Origin: Chloroflexota bacterium
GTDB lineage: Bacteria; Chloroflexota; Limnocylindria; P2-11E
Direction of reading: 5' to 3'
Assembly (NCBI GenBank): GCA_005889275.1
Contig: VBFI01000052.1
Coordinates: forward strand, 1-45,705
Length of the DNA: 45,705 nt
Under the pieces are notes generated by a model, which saw only the letters and a program-made list of their open reading frames with translations, was not told the origin of the DNA and searched no databases. A program made the translations under genes and the position numbers. Numbering within the stretch: the first letter of the stretch is position 1; every line of letters starts with the position of its first letter. Shown here in pieces: positions 1 through 8,141 of this stretch.

Positions 1-335
1 GGCTGAGCCATCGGGCGGGGAGCCGACGATCCGAGAGCCGGGAGGCCGTCGTGCTCGCGGGGCCCCTGGTAACGCGAGACGCTCGCGCATGGAGGTCACT
101 TAACCCCGCTGCGCCGCCGACCTCCCGTCTCTTGTCTCGAGCAGCTCTTCAAGGGATGCCCTGATGCTTCAGGGCTGAGCGATCGGGCCTGGGCCGACGA
201 TCCGAGAGCGGATCCGAGTGGGAGACGAGAGGTGGGAGGTCGGCGGCGCAGCGGGGTGCGGAACATCCATGCGCTCGCGTCTCGCGTTAGCCGGGGCCCC
301 GCGAGCACGACGGCCTCCCGGCTCTCGTCTCGGTC
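1..335. repeat. Compound repeat: ~108-nt imperfect inverted repeat (arms about 31-139 and 221-328) plus a ~38-nt direct repeat (1-40 vs 172-210)
   Basis: Arm 31-139 (ccgagagccgggaggccgtcgtgctcgcggggcccc...ccccgctgcgccgccgacctccc) matches the reverse complement of 221-328 at high identity. ggctgagccatcgggcggggagccgacgatccgagagc recurs as ggctgagcgatcgggcctgggccgacgatccgagagc. A gccctga-tgct-tcagggc hairpin (158-175) sits near the centre. Confidence 0.9.
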
Positions 336-509
336 ACGATCGTCGTGATCACGAGCTTGGCACGGCTCTCCCATCGGCCTGAGGTCTGAGTCACAGATTG
401 TGCTCGCCAAACGTTGAGCCTGCGGGATATAGTCACGACGCGAACTGAATAGCCATGAGCGCACCGCTAGGGGAGGGGCAGCGGCATGGACATCATGGAG
501 GCTTGACCC

Positions 510-1643
510 ATGCCCCTCCGAAGCGACATAGAGAACTTCGCGCTCATTAAGGTCGTCGGCGTCGGCGGCGGTGGATCCAACGCGGTAAACCGGATGATCC
601 GCGCCGAGCTCCTCGGTGTGGAGTTCATCGCGGTCAACACCGATGCCCAGGCCCTGCTCCTCTCGGACGCGCCGCACAAGATCCGCATCGGCGACAAGGT
701 GACGAAGGGCCTCGGCTCGGGAGCCGACCCGACGGTCGGCCGAAAGTCCGCCGAGGACGACAGCGAGAAGCTCTACGAGGCCCTGAAGGAAGCGGACATG
801 GTGTTCGTGACCGCCGGCATGGGCGGCGGGACCGGCACCGGAGCCGCCCCGATCATCGCCGAGATCGCCAAGGACGTCGGCGCCCTCACCGTCGCCGTCG
901 TCACGAAGCCGTTCAGCTTCGAGGGCGCCAAGCGGAGGCTCCTCGCCGAGCAGGGCATCGCCGAGCTCGTCGACAAGGTCGACACGCTCATCACCATCCC
1001 CAACGATCGGCTGCTCCAGGTGGTCGAGAAGCGGACGAGCATGGTGGACGCGTTCCGGATCGTCGATGACGTGCTCCGGCAAGGCGTCCAGGGCATCAGC
1101 GACCTCATCACCGTCCCGGGGCTCATCAATCTCGACTTCGCGGACGTGAAAACGATCATGACGAACGCCGGCTCGGCGCTCATGGGGATCGGGCACGGTT
1201 CAGGCGAGACCCGCGCCGCGGAAGCCGCGCGCCAGGCCATCATGTCGCCGCTCCTCGAGCAGTCGATCGACGGCGCGCGCGGTGTCCTCTTCACGATCAC
1301 CGGCGGTCCGGATCTCACGCTCTTCGAGGTGAACGAGGCCGCGGAGATCATCCACGCGGCGGCGGACCCTGAGGCGAACATCATCTTCGGTGCGGTGATC
1401 GACGAACGGATGGGCGGTGAGGTGAAGATCTCCGTTATCGCCACCGCGTTCGAGCAGGCTCGGGCGATTCGCAAGCTGGAAGGACCGATGTACAAGCGCC
1501 AGGCGCCCTCGGTCGAGCAGCGCTCGGCACCGGCGACGGCGGTCGCGACGGCGCCGGCTGCTTCAGCACCGCACAAGGTCGATGAGCCGAAGAAGTTCGA
1601 GGCGGACGATCTCGAAGTCCCAAGCTTCCTGAGACGCCGTTGA
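510..1643 (+). CDS. ftsZ: Cell division protein FtsZ
   Basis: Tubulin-type GGGTGTG motif ([11 protein letters not shown]), N-terminal [15 protein letters not shown]-terminal peptide [17 protein letters not shown] 9 nt upstream of ATG. Confidence 0.98.
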   Translation: MPLRSDIENFALIKVVGVGGGGSNAVNRMIRAELLGVEFIAVNTDAQALLLSDAPHKIRIGDKVTKGLGSGADPTVGRKSAEDDSEKLYEALKEADMVFVTAGMGGGTGTGAAPIIAEIAKDVGALTVAVVTKPFSFEGAKRRLLAEQGIAELVDKVDTLITIPNDRLLQVVEKRTSMVDAFRIVDDVLRQGVQGISDLITVPGLINLDFADVKTIMTNAGSALMGIGHGSGETRAAEAARQAIMSPLLEQSIDGARGVLFTITGGPDLTLFEVNEAAEIIHAAADPEANIIFGAVIDERMGGEVKISVIATAFEQARAIRKLEGPMYKRQAPSVEQRSAPATAVATAPAASAPHKVDEPKKFEADDLEVPSFLRRR

Positions 1644-1645
1644 AC

Positions 1646-1670
1646 TGAGCGGCGGGACGTCCGCCGCTCA
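1646..1670 (+). terminator. Hairpin 3 nt after the ftsZ stop; possible terminator without a clear T-tract
   Basis: Perfect 10-bp stem TGAGCGGCGG-gacgt-CCGCCGCTCA. Confidence 0.45.
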
Positions 1671-1743
1671 CCGTAGTTGGCACGTCGGGTGCATCCCCGC
1701 TCGGGGAATTGACTCAGTTTTCGGAGCGGGAGGTGCTCATTTG

Positions 1744-2364
1744 ATGCGAGAGAGCGCCACCGCCGTCGGCGCGAACCGCTGGGCGGCGTGGCCGGTGTTC
1801 TGGACTCCTGTGCTCGTCGGCGCGCTTGCCGCCATCGTCGCGGTCGCACTCTTTGGGGTCATCGGGACCGCGATCGGCGCGTCCAAGGCAGGCGCTGCGG
1901 GCCGGATCACGACGTTCAGCGGGATCGGTCTCGGAGCTCTCGCGTACGCGGTCTTCGCGTCGTTCCTCGCATTCGTCATCGGCGGATGGATCACCGCGCG
2001 GGTCGGTGGGATCACGTGGGCCGAGCCCGCGATGCTGCACGGAGCGATCGCTTTCCTCGTCGCGACCGTCGGGCTTCTCGCGATGGCGAGCTTCGGCGGG
2101 GCCGTCTACAGCGGGTGGTACGCCGCGCTCGCGCCTTCTCCGGCCGTCCCCGCGGCGCCTGGCCAGCCGGTCGACCCGAATGCCGCCAAAGCCGCAGCGG
2201 CGGGAGCGACCGCCGCCGCAGCCGCGGTCCTTCTCGGACTCGCGGGGAGCGTCGTCGGTGGCTGGATGGGCTCAGGCGAGCCGATGAACCTCACTCACTA
2301 CAAGACCCGCGGCACGACGGTCGGCTCGCGACCGGTCACGAGCGATCGCACGACCCGTATCTAA
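1744..2364 (+). CDS. Predicted multi-pass membrane protein
   Basis: Several hydrophobic segments with Ala/Gly-rich helices; GGGAGG upstream; TTG at 1741 is an alternative start. Confidence 0.75.
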   Translation: MRESATAVGANRWAAWPVFWTPVLVGALAAIVAVALFGVIGTAIGASKAGAAGRITTFSGIGLGALAYAVFASFLAFVIGGWITARVGGITWAEPAMLHGAIAFLVATVGLLAMASFGGAVYSGWYAALAPSPAVPAAPGQPVDPNAAKAAAAGATAAAAAVLLGLAGSVVGGWMGSGEPMNLTHYKTRGTTVGSRPVTSDRTTRI

Positions 2365-2379
2365 AGGAGGAGGCTCGAG

Positions 2380-2460
2380 ATGATCCTGATCCTGCTCTGG
2401 CTGCTCGGCGCGCCGCTGGCGCTGATCATCCTTCTCTTCTTGCTCGGCATAGGCCGCTAG
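2380..2460 (+). CDS. 26-aa hydrophobic membrane microprotein (MILILLWLLGAPLALIILLFLLGIGR)
   Basis: Strong SD AAAGGAGG upstream of ATG, a single TM segment, terminator hairpin directly downstream. Too short for the ORF track. Confidence 0.65.
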   Translation: MILILLWLLGAPLALIILLFLLGIGR

Positions 2461-2477
2461 AGCCGCCTTTCACCGCG

Positions 2478-2522
2478 AAGCCCCTGGCGTGGCCCTCCGT
2501 CGGCCTGCCGGGGGCTTTGTGT
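2478..2522 (+). terminator. Probable intrinsic terminator after the membrane microprotein
   Basis: aagcccctggc ... gccgggggcttt stem followed by tttgtgttgt. Confidence 0.65.
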
Positions 2523-2543
2523 TGTGAGGACCTCGGCAGGAAA

Positions 2544-2581
2544 CCACTAGATTTGGTGGTCCGCCATCCCATATCTTGTGT
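2544..2581 (+). promoter_or_regulatory. Candidate tandem NrdR boxes, the second overlapping the putative -10 of nrdR
   Basis: CCACTAGATTTGGTGG (2544-2559) and ATCCCATATCTTGTGT (2566-2581) resemble the ACACWAKWTVTWGTGT-type consensus. Start-to-start spacing is 22 bp. Confidence 0.55.
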
Positions 2582-2584
2582 GCC

Positions 2585-3124
2585 ATGCGCTGCCCGGCGT
2601 GCGCGAACCCCGATACCCGCGTCATCGACTCGCGCGAGGCGGAGGACGGCGCGTCCATTCGCCGGCGGCGGGTCTGCGACCGGTGCGAGGAACGGTTCAC
2701 GACCTTCGAGCGAAGCGAGTCCGCGCGCATCCAGGTCCTGAAGCGGGACGGCTCCCGCCAGGAGTTCGACCGCCGCAAGCTCGCGAGCGCGATCGAGAAG
2801 GCGGGCTCGAAGTCCCTGCACTCCGACGAGATCGACCGGCTCATCGAAGACCTCGAGACGACGGTGCGGCAGAGCGGACTCTCCGAGATCCCGTCGCAAC
2901 GGATCGGCGAGATGGTCCTCGAGCGCCTCGCGGAGCGCGATCCACTGAGTTACCTCCGCTTCAAGATCGTCTACTCGCGCATCGAGGACATCGACGCGCT
3001 GTATGACGAGCTCGCGGCCCTCGTACGCCGCCGGCAAGAGGCGCGGGATCGCCGCGTCGCCGAGCAGATCGTGCTCCCGATCGCGGAGCCTGTCGGCGCG
3101 AGCCCGCGCCGCCGTCGCCGCTAG
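2585..3124 (+). CDS. nrdR: Transcriptional repressor NrdR
   Basis: [43 protein letters not shown] zinc ribbon, followed by an ATP-cone domain. Confidence 0.98.
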   Translation: MRCPACANPDTRVIDSREAEDGASIRRRRVCDRCEERFTTFERSESARIQVLKRDGSRQEFDRRKLASAIEKAGSKSLHSDEIDRLIEDLETTVRQSGLSEIPSQRIGEMVLERLAERDPLSYLRFKIVYSRIEDIDALYDELAALVRRRQEARDRRVAEQIVLPIAEPVGASPRRRRR

Positions 3125-3174
3125 CAGGCGCGGCTAGGCGCGACGGGTCCTCGGCCCCGCATACTCGGGCGCCA

Positions 3175-3738
3175 GTGGTCCTCTCCGATCGTGACATCCG
3201 CGCGGCGATCGCGGCCGGGCGGATCGGGATCGACCCGTTCGACCCGAAGTGCGTGCAGCCCGCCTCGGTCGACATCCGCCTCGATCATCGTTTCCGCGTC
3301 TTCCGATCGAGCCGGCATGCGTTCATCGATCTCGCGCGCCCGCTCGACGACATCACCGAGCTCGTGCAGGTCCCTCCGATGACCCCGTTCATCCTTCACC
3401 CGAACGAGTTCGTCCTCGGCTCGACGCGCGAGCGGATCCGGCTTCCCGACGATATGGTGTCGCGGGTCGAGGGCAAGAGCTCGCTCGGCAGGCTTGGACT
3501 GCTCATACACAGCACGGCGGGATTCATCGACCCAGCATGGGACGGCCATATCACCCTCGAGCTCTCGAACGTGAACACCATCCCGATCACGCTCTACGCC
3601 GGGATGCGCATCGGCCAGCTCTCGTTCTTTCCGCTGTCGACGCCCGCCGAGCATCCCTACGGTTCACCCGAGCTCGGCTCGTCCTATCAGGGACAGACCG
3701 GCCCGACGCCGTCGCGCTACCGCCTGGACCTGCCGTAG
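3175..3738 (+). CDS. dcd: dCTP deaminase (Dcd; dUTPase-fold)
   Basis: [56 protein letters not shown]. Confidence 0.96.
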   Translation: MVLSDRDIRAAIAAGRIGIDPFDPKCVQPASVDIRLDHRFRVFRSSRHAFIDLARPLDDITELVQVPPMTPFILHPNEFVLGSTRERIRLPDDMVSRVEGKSSLGRLGLLIHSTAGFIDPAWDGHITLELSNVNTIPITLYAGMRIGQLSFFPLSTPAEHPYGSPELGSSYQGQTGPTPSRYRLDLP

Positions 3739-3741
3739 CCA

Positions 3742-4029
3742 ATGTGTACGACCTGCCTGCTCATCGTGTTCGTCGAGGCGTTCATCAACGTCCTTGGCGC
3801 GGCGCTCACGATCGCGATCTTCGCCCGGGTGGTGCTCTCGTGGATCCCCGGCCTGCGGCTCCCGTTCGGCCTCGGGGAGTTCGTGTGGAACGTGAGCGAG
3901 CCGATCCTCGGGCCGATCCGCCGGGCGCTCCCGCTCATGGCGGGCATCGACTTCTCGCCGTTTGTGGCCCTCTTCGTCATCCAGGTCGCCGAATCGGTCC
4001 TCCTGCGTCTCCTGCCGCCGCCGGTGTAG
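3742..4029 (+). CDS. YggT family membrane protein
   Basis: ARVVLSWIPG...EFVWNVSEPILGPIRRALPLMAGIDFSPFVALFVIQ signature. Confidence 0.92.
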   Translation: MCTTCLLIVFVEAFINVLGAALTIAIFARVVLSWIPGLRLPFGLGEFVWNVSEPILGPIRRALPLMAGIDFSPFVALFVIQVAESVLLRLLPPPV

Positions 4030-4032
4030 GGA

Positions 4033-4299
4033 GTGCCCGGCCGCGTCAGCCTCGCCGTGCGCGTCATCCCGCGCGCGGACGCGGACCGCATCGGTGGCGA
4101 GCGCGCCGGCAGGCTCGTGGTCCGGGTTTCGGCCGCGCCCGAGGCCGGTGCCGCGAACCGCGCGGTGCGTGCGCTTCTCGCACGGCGTCTTGGCCTCCGG
4201 CAGGCCGACGTCCGCATCGAGGCCGGCGAGACCGCGCGTGACAAGGTCCTGAGCCTCCCGGGCTCGGCCGCCGCGGCCCTCGCCGCGCTGATGAAATAG
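4033..4299 (+). CDS. DUF167/YggU family protein
   Basis: VRVSAAPEAGAANRAVRALLARRLGLRQADVRIEAGETARDKVLSL; lies next to YggT. Confidence 0.9.
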   Translation: MPGRVSLAVRVIPRADADRIGGERAGRLVVRVSAAPEAGAANRAVRALLARRLGLRQADVRIEAGETARDKVLSLPGSAAAALAALMK

Positions 4300-4327
4300 G
4301 ACCGGTCCCGACGGCGTATTGAGGGAG

Positions 4328-4879
4328 ATGACGGCAAGTGTCGCGCTGTCCTTCGCGCGGGCCGTCGTGACCGCCCCGCGGACGACGTTCACCGACGCCG
4401 TGCGGGATTACCAGGACGAGGTGTACGGCGTCGCGCTCCGCATCACCGGCGACCGCGAAAGCGCGCTCGACGTCACGAGCACGACCTTTCTCAAGGCCTA
4501 CCGCGCGTTCGCCCGTTACGACCAGACGCGGCCGATCCGCTTCTGGCTCCTGCGGATCGCGACCAACGAAGCCATCAGTCATGCGCGCCGCGCCGGCCGG
4601 GAACTCCGTCGCCGTACTGCGGTGGAGTCGGCGGACGAGGTCGCCGATGCGACGGCCGCGCCCGAGGCCGCGTCACTCGCGCGTGAGGAGCGCGACCTGA
4701 TCCGCGCCGCGGTCGCGCAGCTCCCCGAACTCTATCGCAGCGTCATCGTCCTTCGGTACTTCAACGAGCTGTCGATCGACGAAATCGCCGCGGTGACCGA
4801 ACGCCCGGCCTCGACCGTCGGCGTGCAGCTGCTCCGCGGCCGCACGCTGCTGCGCCGCGCCCTGGAGGGAAGCGCGTGA
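4328..4879 (+). CDS. ECF-type RNA polymerase sigma factor
   Basis: Sigma2 region (YQDEVYGVALRITGDRESALDVTSTTFLKAYRAF) and sigma4 region (LPELYRSVIVLRYFNELSIDEIAAVTERPASTVGVQLLRGR). Confidence 0.95.
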   Translation: MTASVALSFARAVVTAPRTTFTDAVRDYQDEVYGVALRITGDRESALDVTSTTFLKAYRAFARYDQTRPIRFWLLRIATNEAISHARRAGRELRRRTAVESADEVADATAAPEAASLAREERDLIRAAVAQLPELYRSVIVLRYFNELSIDEIAAVTERPASTVGVQLLRGRTLLRRALEGSA

Positions 4880-5286
4880 GCGAGGAGCGTCGTGCCGACC
4901 TCTTCGACGAGGGGCGTCTCCGTCGCGCGCTCCGCCTCGAGCCGAGCGAGATCCCAGCGCGCCTCGACCCGAACGCGTTCGCTCTGCTCGCGCGTCCGCG
5001 GTTCGCCGCCGCGACGCTCGCTTCGGCGAGCCTCGCCGGTCTCGCCGGCGCCCTCCTCGTCGCCGCGGCGTTCGTGGGCATCGGCGCGATCGCGCCGGCG
5101 CTCGTCTCCGAGATCCTCGCGTCGGCGATCGCGTTCCTCGCGTCCGCCGCGGTGCCGATCGACGGAACGCTCCGAATCGCCGAGGACCCGACCGTGCCGG
5201 TCGCCGTCCTCGTGTGTCTGGGGCTCGCGATCGCGTACGAGCAGGGCCAGAGAAGGGAGCGCGCACATGTCATCGGCTCGTCTTGA
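4876..5286 (+). CDS. Small membrane protein, candidate anti-sigma factor
   Basis: 4-nt overlap with the ECF sigma gene; ~35-residue charged N-terminus then about three TM helices. Confidence 0.75.
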   Translation: MSEERRADLFDEGRLRRALRLEPSEIPARLDPNAFALLARPRFAAATLASASLAGLAGALLVAAAFVGIGAIAPALVSEILASAIAFLASAAVPIDGTLRIAEDPTVPVAVLVCLGLAIAYEQGQRRERAHVIGSS

Positions 5287-5809
5287 ACGAAGCACCACCA
5301 ACCGGGTCATCTCGGGGGTCTGCGGCGGGATCGCCGACTACCTCGCGATCGACTCGACGCTTATCCGCGTCTTCTTCGTCCTCGCCGGCATCTTTACCGG
5401 TGGCCTGTTCGTGATCGCGTACGTCGCGTTGATGTTCGTGATGCCCCTTCCCGGCCGCCCGGTGACCGGGATCGCCGCGTCCGCCGGATCGACGGCTTCC
5501 GAGGTCGCCGATTCGCTCCGCCGCGCGGCCGACGACATCACCCAGAGCTTCCGCCGTGAGCCGAACACCGCGACCGGGGCGGTCCCGGGCGAGCCCGCGG
5601 CCGCCGAGCCGAGCGTCGTCGACCACGAAGGGCGCGCGAAGGAGACCGACCGGCGCCGTGCGGCGTTCGGCTATCTGCTCATCCTGGTGGGCGTCGTCTT
5701 CCTGCTCGGGAACACCGGGATCTTCCGCGCCATCCAGTGGCAGCTCGTGTGGCCGCTCGTCCTCGTGGGGATCGGCATCCTGCTCCTCGTGCAGCGGGTG
5801 CGGCAGTGA
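5267..5809 (+). CDS. PspC domain-containing membrane protein
   Basis: ERSTTNRVISGVCGGIADYLAIDSTLIRVFFVLAGIFTGG PspC signature plus a C-terminal two-TM module. Internal ATG chosen with SD AAGGGAG; overlaps the previous gene by 20 nt. Confidence 0.92.
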   Translation: MSSARLERSTTNRVISGVCGGIADYLAIDSTLIRVFFVLAGIFTGGLFVIAYVALMFVMPLPGRPVTGIAASAGSTASEVADSLRRAADDITQSFRREPNTATGAVPGEPAAAEPSVVDHEGRAKETDRRRAAFGYLLILVGVVFLLGNTGIFRAIQWQLVWPLVLVGIGILLLVQRVRQ

Positions 5810-6723
5810 CGGCGCGTCGCGGCGTCTTCTGGCCGCTGCTGCTCATCGCGATCGGCCTCATCTTCCTTCTGTCGAACTACGGTCTGATCGCGGGCGTCTC
5901 GTGGCTCGCGGTCCTGAACCTCTGGCCGCTCCTGCTCGTCCTCATCGGCCTCGACATCGCGTTCGCCCGGCGCTGGCCCCTTCCGACGCTCATCGCCGAG
6001 GTCCTCGTGATCGCGGCGGGCCTCGCGCTCGTCGCGTCCGGACCACGGTTCGGCGGCGGCATCGTCTTCGGTGACGGGGGCGGCGCGGCGGACGTCTCGG
6101 TGCCGCGCGGCGCCGCGACCACGGCCTCGGTCATGATCAACGGCGGGGCCGGCCGGTACCACGTGAGTGGGGGAGCCGCGGCACTCGTCGAGGCACACAG
6201 CGCGAACGCCGACCTGCGTCTTCGGCTGAGCGATCGCCAGGATCGTGTCGACGTGCGTCTCGAGCAGGTCGGACCGCAGTCGGTCGGATTCCTCCGGCCG
6301 ACGAACCCGGCGGACGTCGAGGTCCGGATCGCGAGCGACGTGCCGGCGTCGTTCGAGATGAACGCGGGCGCGGGAGAATTCGACGTCGACCTCTCGGACG
6401 TGCGCGTGACCGACGCTCGCCTGAACACCGGCGCGTCCTCGGCGCGCATCGTCCTGCCAAAACCGACCGGCGACGTTGGGGTCCGCCTGAACGCGGGCGC
6501 CTCGAGCATCGTCGTCACGGTCCCTCCGGACGTCGAGGCGCGGATCTCGACGAGCGGTGGGTTCCTGACTCTGCGCAGCGACAACGGCCGGCTCGGCGAG
6601 AGCGGCGGATCGGGCGGATGCGTGGCCTGCGGCAGCTCGGTTCAGACGAGCGGTTACGGCGGGGCGAAGGATCGGGTAACCGTCACGATCACCGCCGGCG
6701 CGAGCTCGATCGTGGTGCGCTAG
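5806..6723 (+). CDS. LiaF-like TM plus beta-rich 'toastrack' (DUF4097-like) envelope protein
   Basis: GTG overlaps the previous stop. N-terminal FWPLLLIAIGLIFLLSNYG TM repeats, C-terminal repeats such as LNTGASSARIVLP / LNAGASSIVVTVP / ITAGASSIVVR. Confidence 0.82.
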   Translation: MTARRGVFWPLLLIAIGLIFLLSNYGLIAGVSWLAVLNLWPLLLVLIGLDIAFARRWPLPTLIAEVLVIAAGLALVASGPRFGGGIVFGDGGGAADVSVPRGAATTASVMINGGAGRYHVSGGAAALVEAHSANADLRLRLSDRQDRVDVRLEQVGPQSVGFLRPTNPADVEVRIASDVPASFEMNAGAGEFDVDLSDVRVTDARLNTGASSARIVLPKPTGDVGVRLNAGASSIVVTVPPDVEARISTSGGFLTLRSDNGRLGESGGSGGCVACGSSVQTSGYGGAKDRVTVTITAGASSIVVR

Positions 6724-6776
6724 CACTCGCACCTCATCGACACGTCGAGCCCTTGCTCGTTCGGCATACTGCGGCG

Positions 6777-8141
6777 GTGCACGAGCCCGGCTCGATCTCG
6801 AGCCTCAGTCCGGTGGGTGCGCGTTCTGCGACGACCCCGCCGGCTGAAGTCGACGCACTGCGATCGCTGAACGCCGAGTACGTCCGGCAGCACCCCGAAG
6901 AGGTGGCGCGTTTCCTCGACGGCCGGTCGCCGCACGAGACCACGACGCTCCTCCTGCACGCGCCGCCCGCCGCGGCGGCACAGCTCGTCGAACGGCTGAA
7001 CCCCCGCGTCGGCGCCGAGGTGCTGCTCCTGCTGCCGCGCGAGGTCTCGCGTGCCGTGCTCAGCGAGATGAACCCGGCCCGCGCGGCGCCGGTCATAGTC
7101 AGCATGCCGCCCCAGGAGCGCGAAGAGCATCTGGGCGCGCTCGACTCGCGTATCGCGACGGCGATCCGTGAGGTCCTGAGCTATCCCGCGGATTCCGCGG
7201 GGGCATTGATGGATCCGCGGATCACCGCCTTCGCGCCCGAGACGACCGTCGAAGGGGCGCTTCAGAAGATGCGGACCTTCAAGGAGAAGGAGCTCGGCGC
7301 GATCTACCTCACGGATGCCCACGGACGCCTTGCCGGAACCGTCCCACTCGGTGAGATCGCGACGGCGCTCCCGCATATCCCGCTGAGCGAGCTGGTCCGC
7401 GGCAACGCCGCCGCCGTGTACGTGAACGCATCACGCCACGAGGTCGTCGAGTACTTCAACGAGCAGCGCGTCGCGACGCTCCCGGTGGTCGACGCGGAGC
7501 ATCGTCTCGTCGGGGTCATCCGCTACCGCGCGCTCGTCAGCGCGGCGGAGGCCGAGGCGAGCATGACGCTCCAGACGATGGTCGGCGTCAGCAAAGACGA
7601 GCGCGCCCTCTCGAAGGTCGCCTTCGCGATCCACCAGCGCCTGCCCTGGCTCGAGATCAATCTCGCGACGGTGTTCCTCGCGGCCCTCGTCGTCGGTCTC
7701 TTCGAGAACACCATCTCGCGCTACACCGCGCTCGCGGTGCTCCTGCCCGTCGTCTCTGGACAGACCGGCAACGCCGGCATGCAAGCCCTGGCCGTGACCA
7801 TGCGCGGCCTCGCACTCCGCGAGGTTCGGCCGGCGCAGTGGCCCAGGCTCATCGTGAAGGAGCTTGGCGTCGGCCTCCTGAACGGTTTCGCCATCGCGCT
7901 CACCACGATGCTCGGCGTGACCATCTGGAGCCACTCGTTCGGGCTCACCCTGGTCATCGGCCTGGCGATGCTCTTTTCGATGATGATCGCGGGTGTGGCG
8001 GGTGCGGGTGTGCCGCTCGTGCTCAAGGCGCTCGGCCAGGACCCCGCGCAGTCCTCGTCCATCGTGCTCACGACGGTGACCGACGTCGTCGGGTTCTCCA
8101 CCTTCCTCGGTCTCGCCACGATCTTCGCCGCGGCCCTGTGA
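6777..8141 (+). CDS. mgtE: Magnesium transporter MgtE
   Basis: MgtE_N repeats, CBS pair (DPRITAFAPETTVEGALQKMR), C-terminal PVVSGQTGNAGMQALAVTMRGLALREV. Confidence 0.96.
   Translation: MHEPGSISSLSPVGARSATTPPAEVDALRSLNAEYVRQHPEEVARFLDGRSPHETTTLLLHAPPAAAAQLVERLNPRVGAEVLLLLPREVSRAVLSEMNPARAAPVIVSMPPQEREEHLGALDSRIATAIREVLSYPADSAGALMDPRITAFAPETTVEGALQKMRTFKEKELGAIYLTDAHGRLAGTVPLGEIATALPHIPLSELVRGNAAAVYVNASRHEVVEYFNEQRVATLPVVDAEHRLVGVIRYRALVSAAEAEASMTLQTMVGVSKDERALSKVAFAIHQRLPWLEINLATVFLAALVVGLFENTISRYTALAVLLPVVSGQTGNAGMQALAVTMRGLALREVRPAQWPRLIVKELGVGLLNGFAIALTTMLGVTIWSHSFGLTLVIGLAMLFSMMIAGVAGAGVPLVLKALGQDPAQSSSIVLTTVTDVVGFSTFLGLATIFAAAL

Noticed and set aside
454-546. Upstream ORFs in the ftsZ leader (MSAPLGEGQRHGHHGG..., and MDIMEA at 486-506)
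   Set aside because: The first is out of frame and composition-driven; the second only covers the ftsZ SD region (TGGAGG). Neither has independent support.
96-1196. Long antisense ORFs in the track (e.g. 96..1196 -, 773..1849 -, 7721..9250 -, 11583..13118 -, 25168..26802 -, 38268..40232 -)
   Set aside because: GC-rich codon-bias shadows opposite genes with clear family motifs; compositions are Arg/Asp/Ala-rich low-information strings with no recognisable domain.
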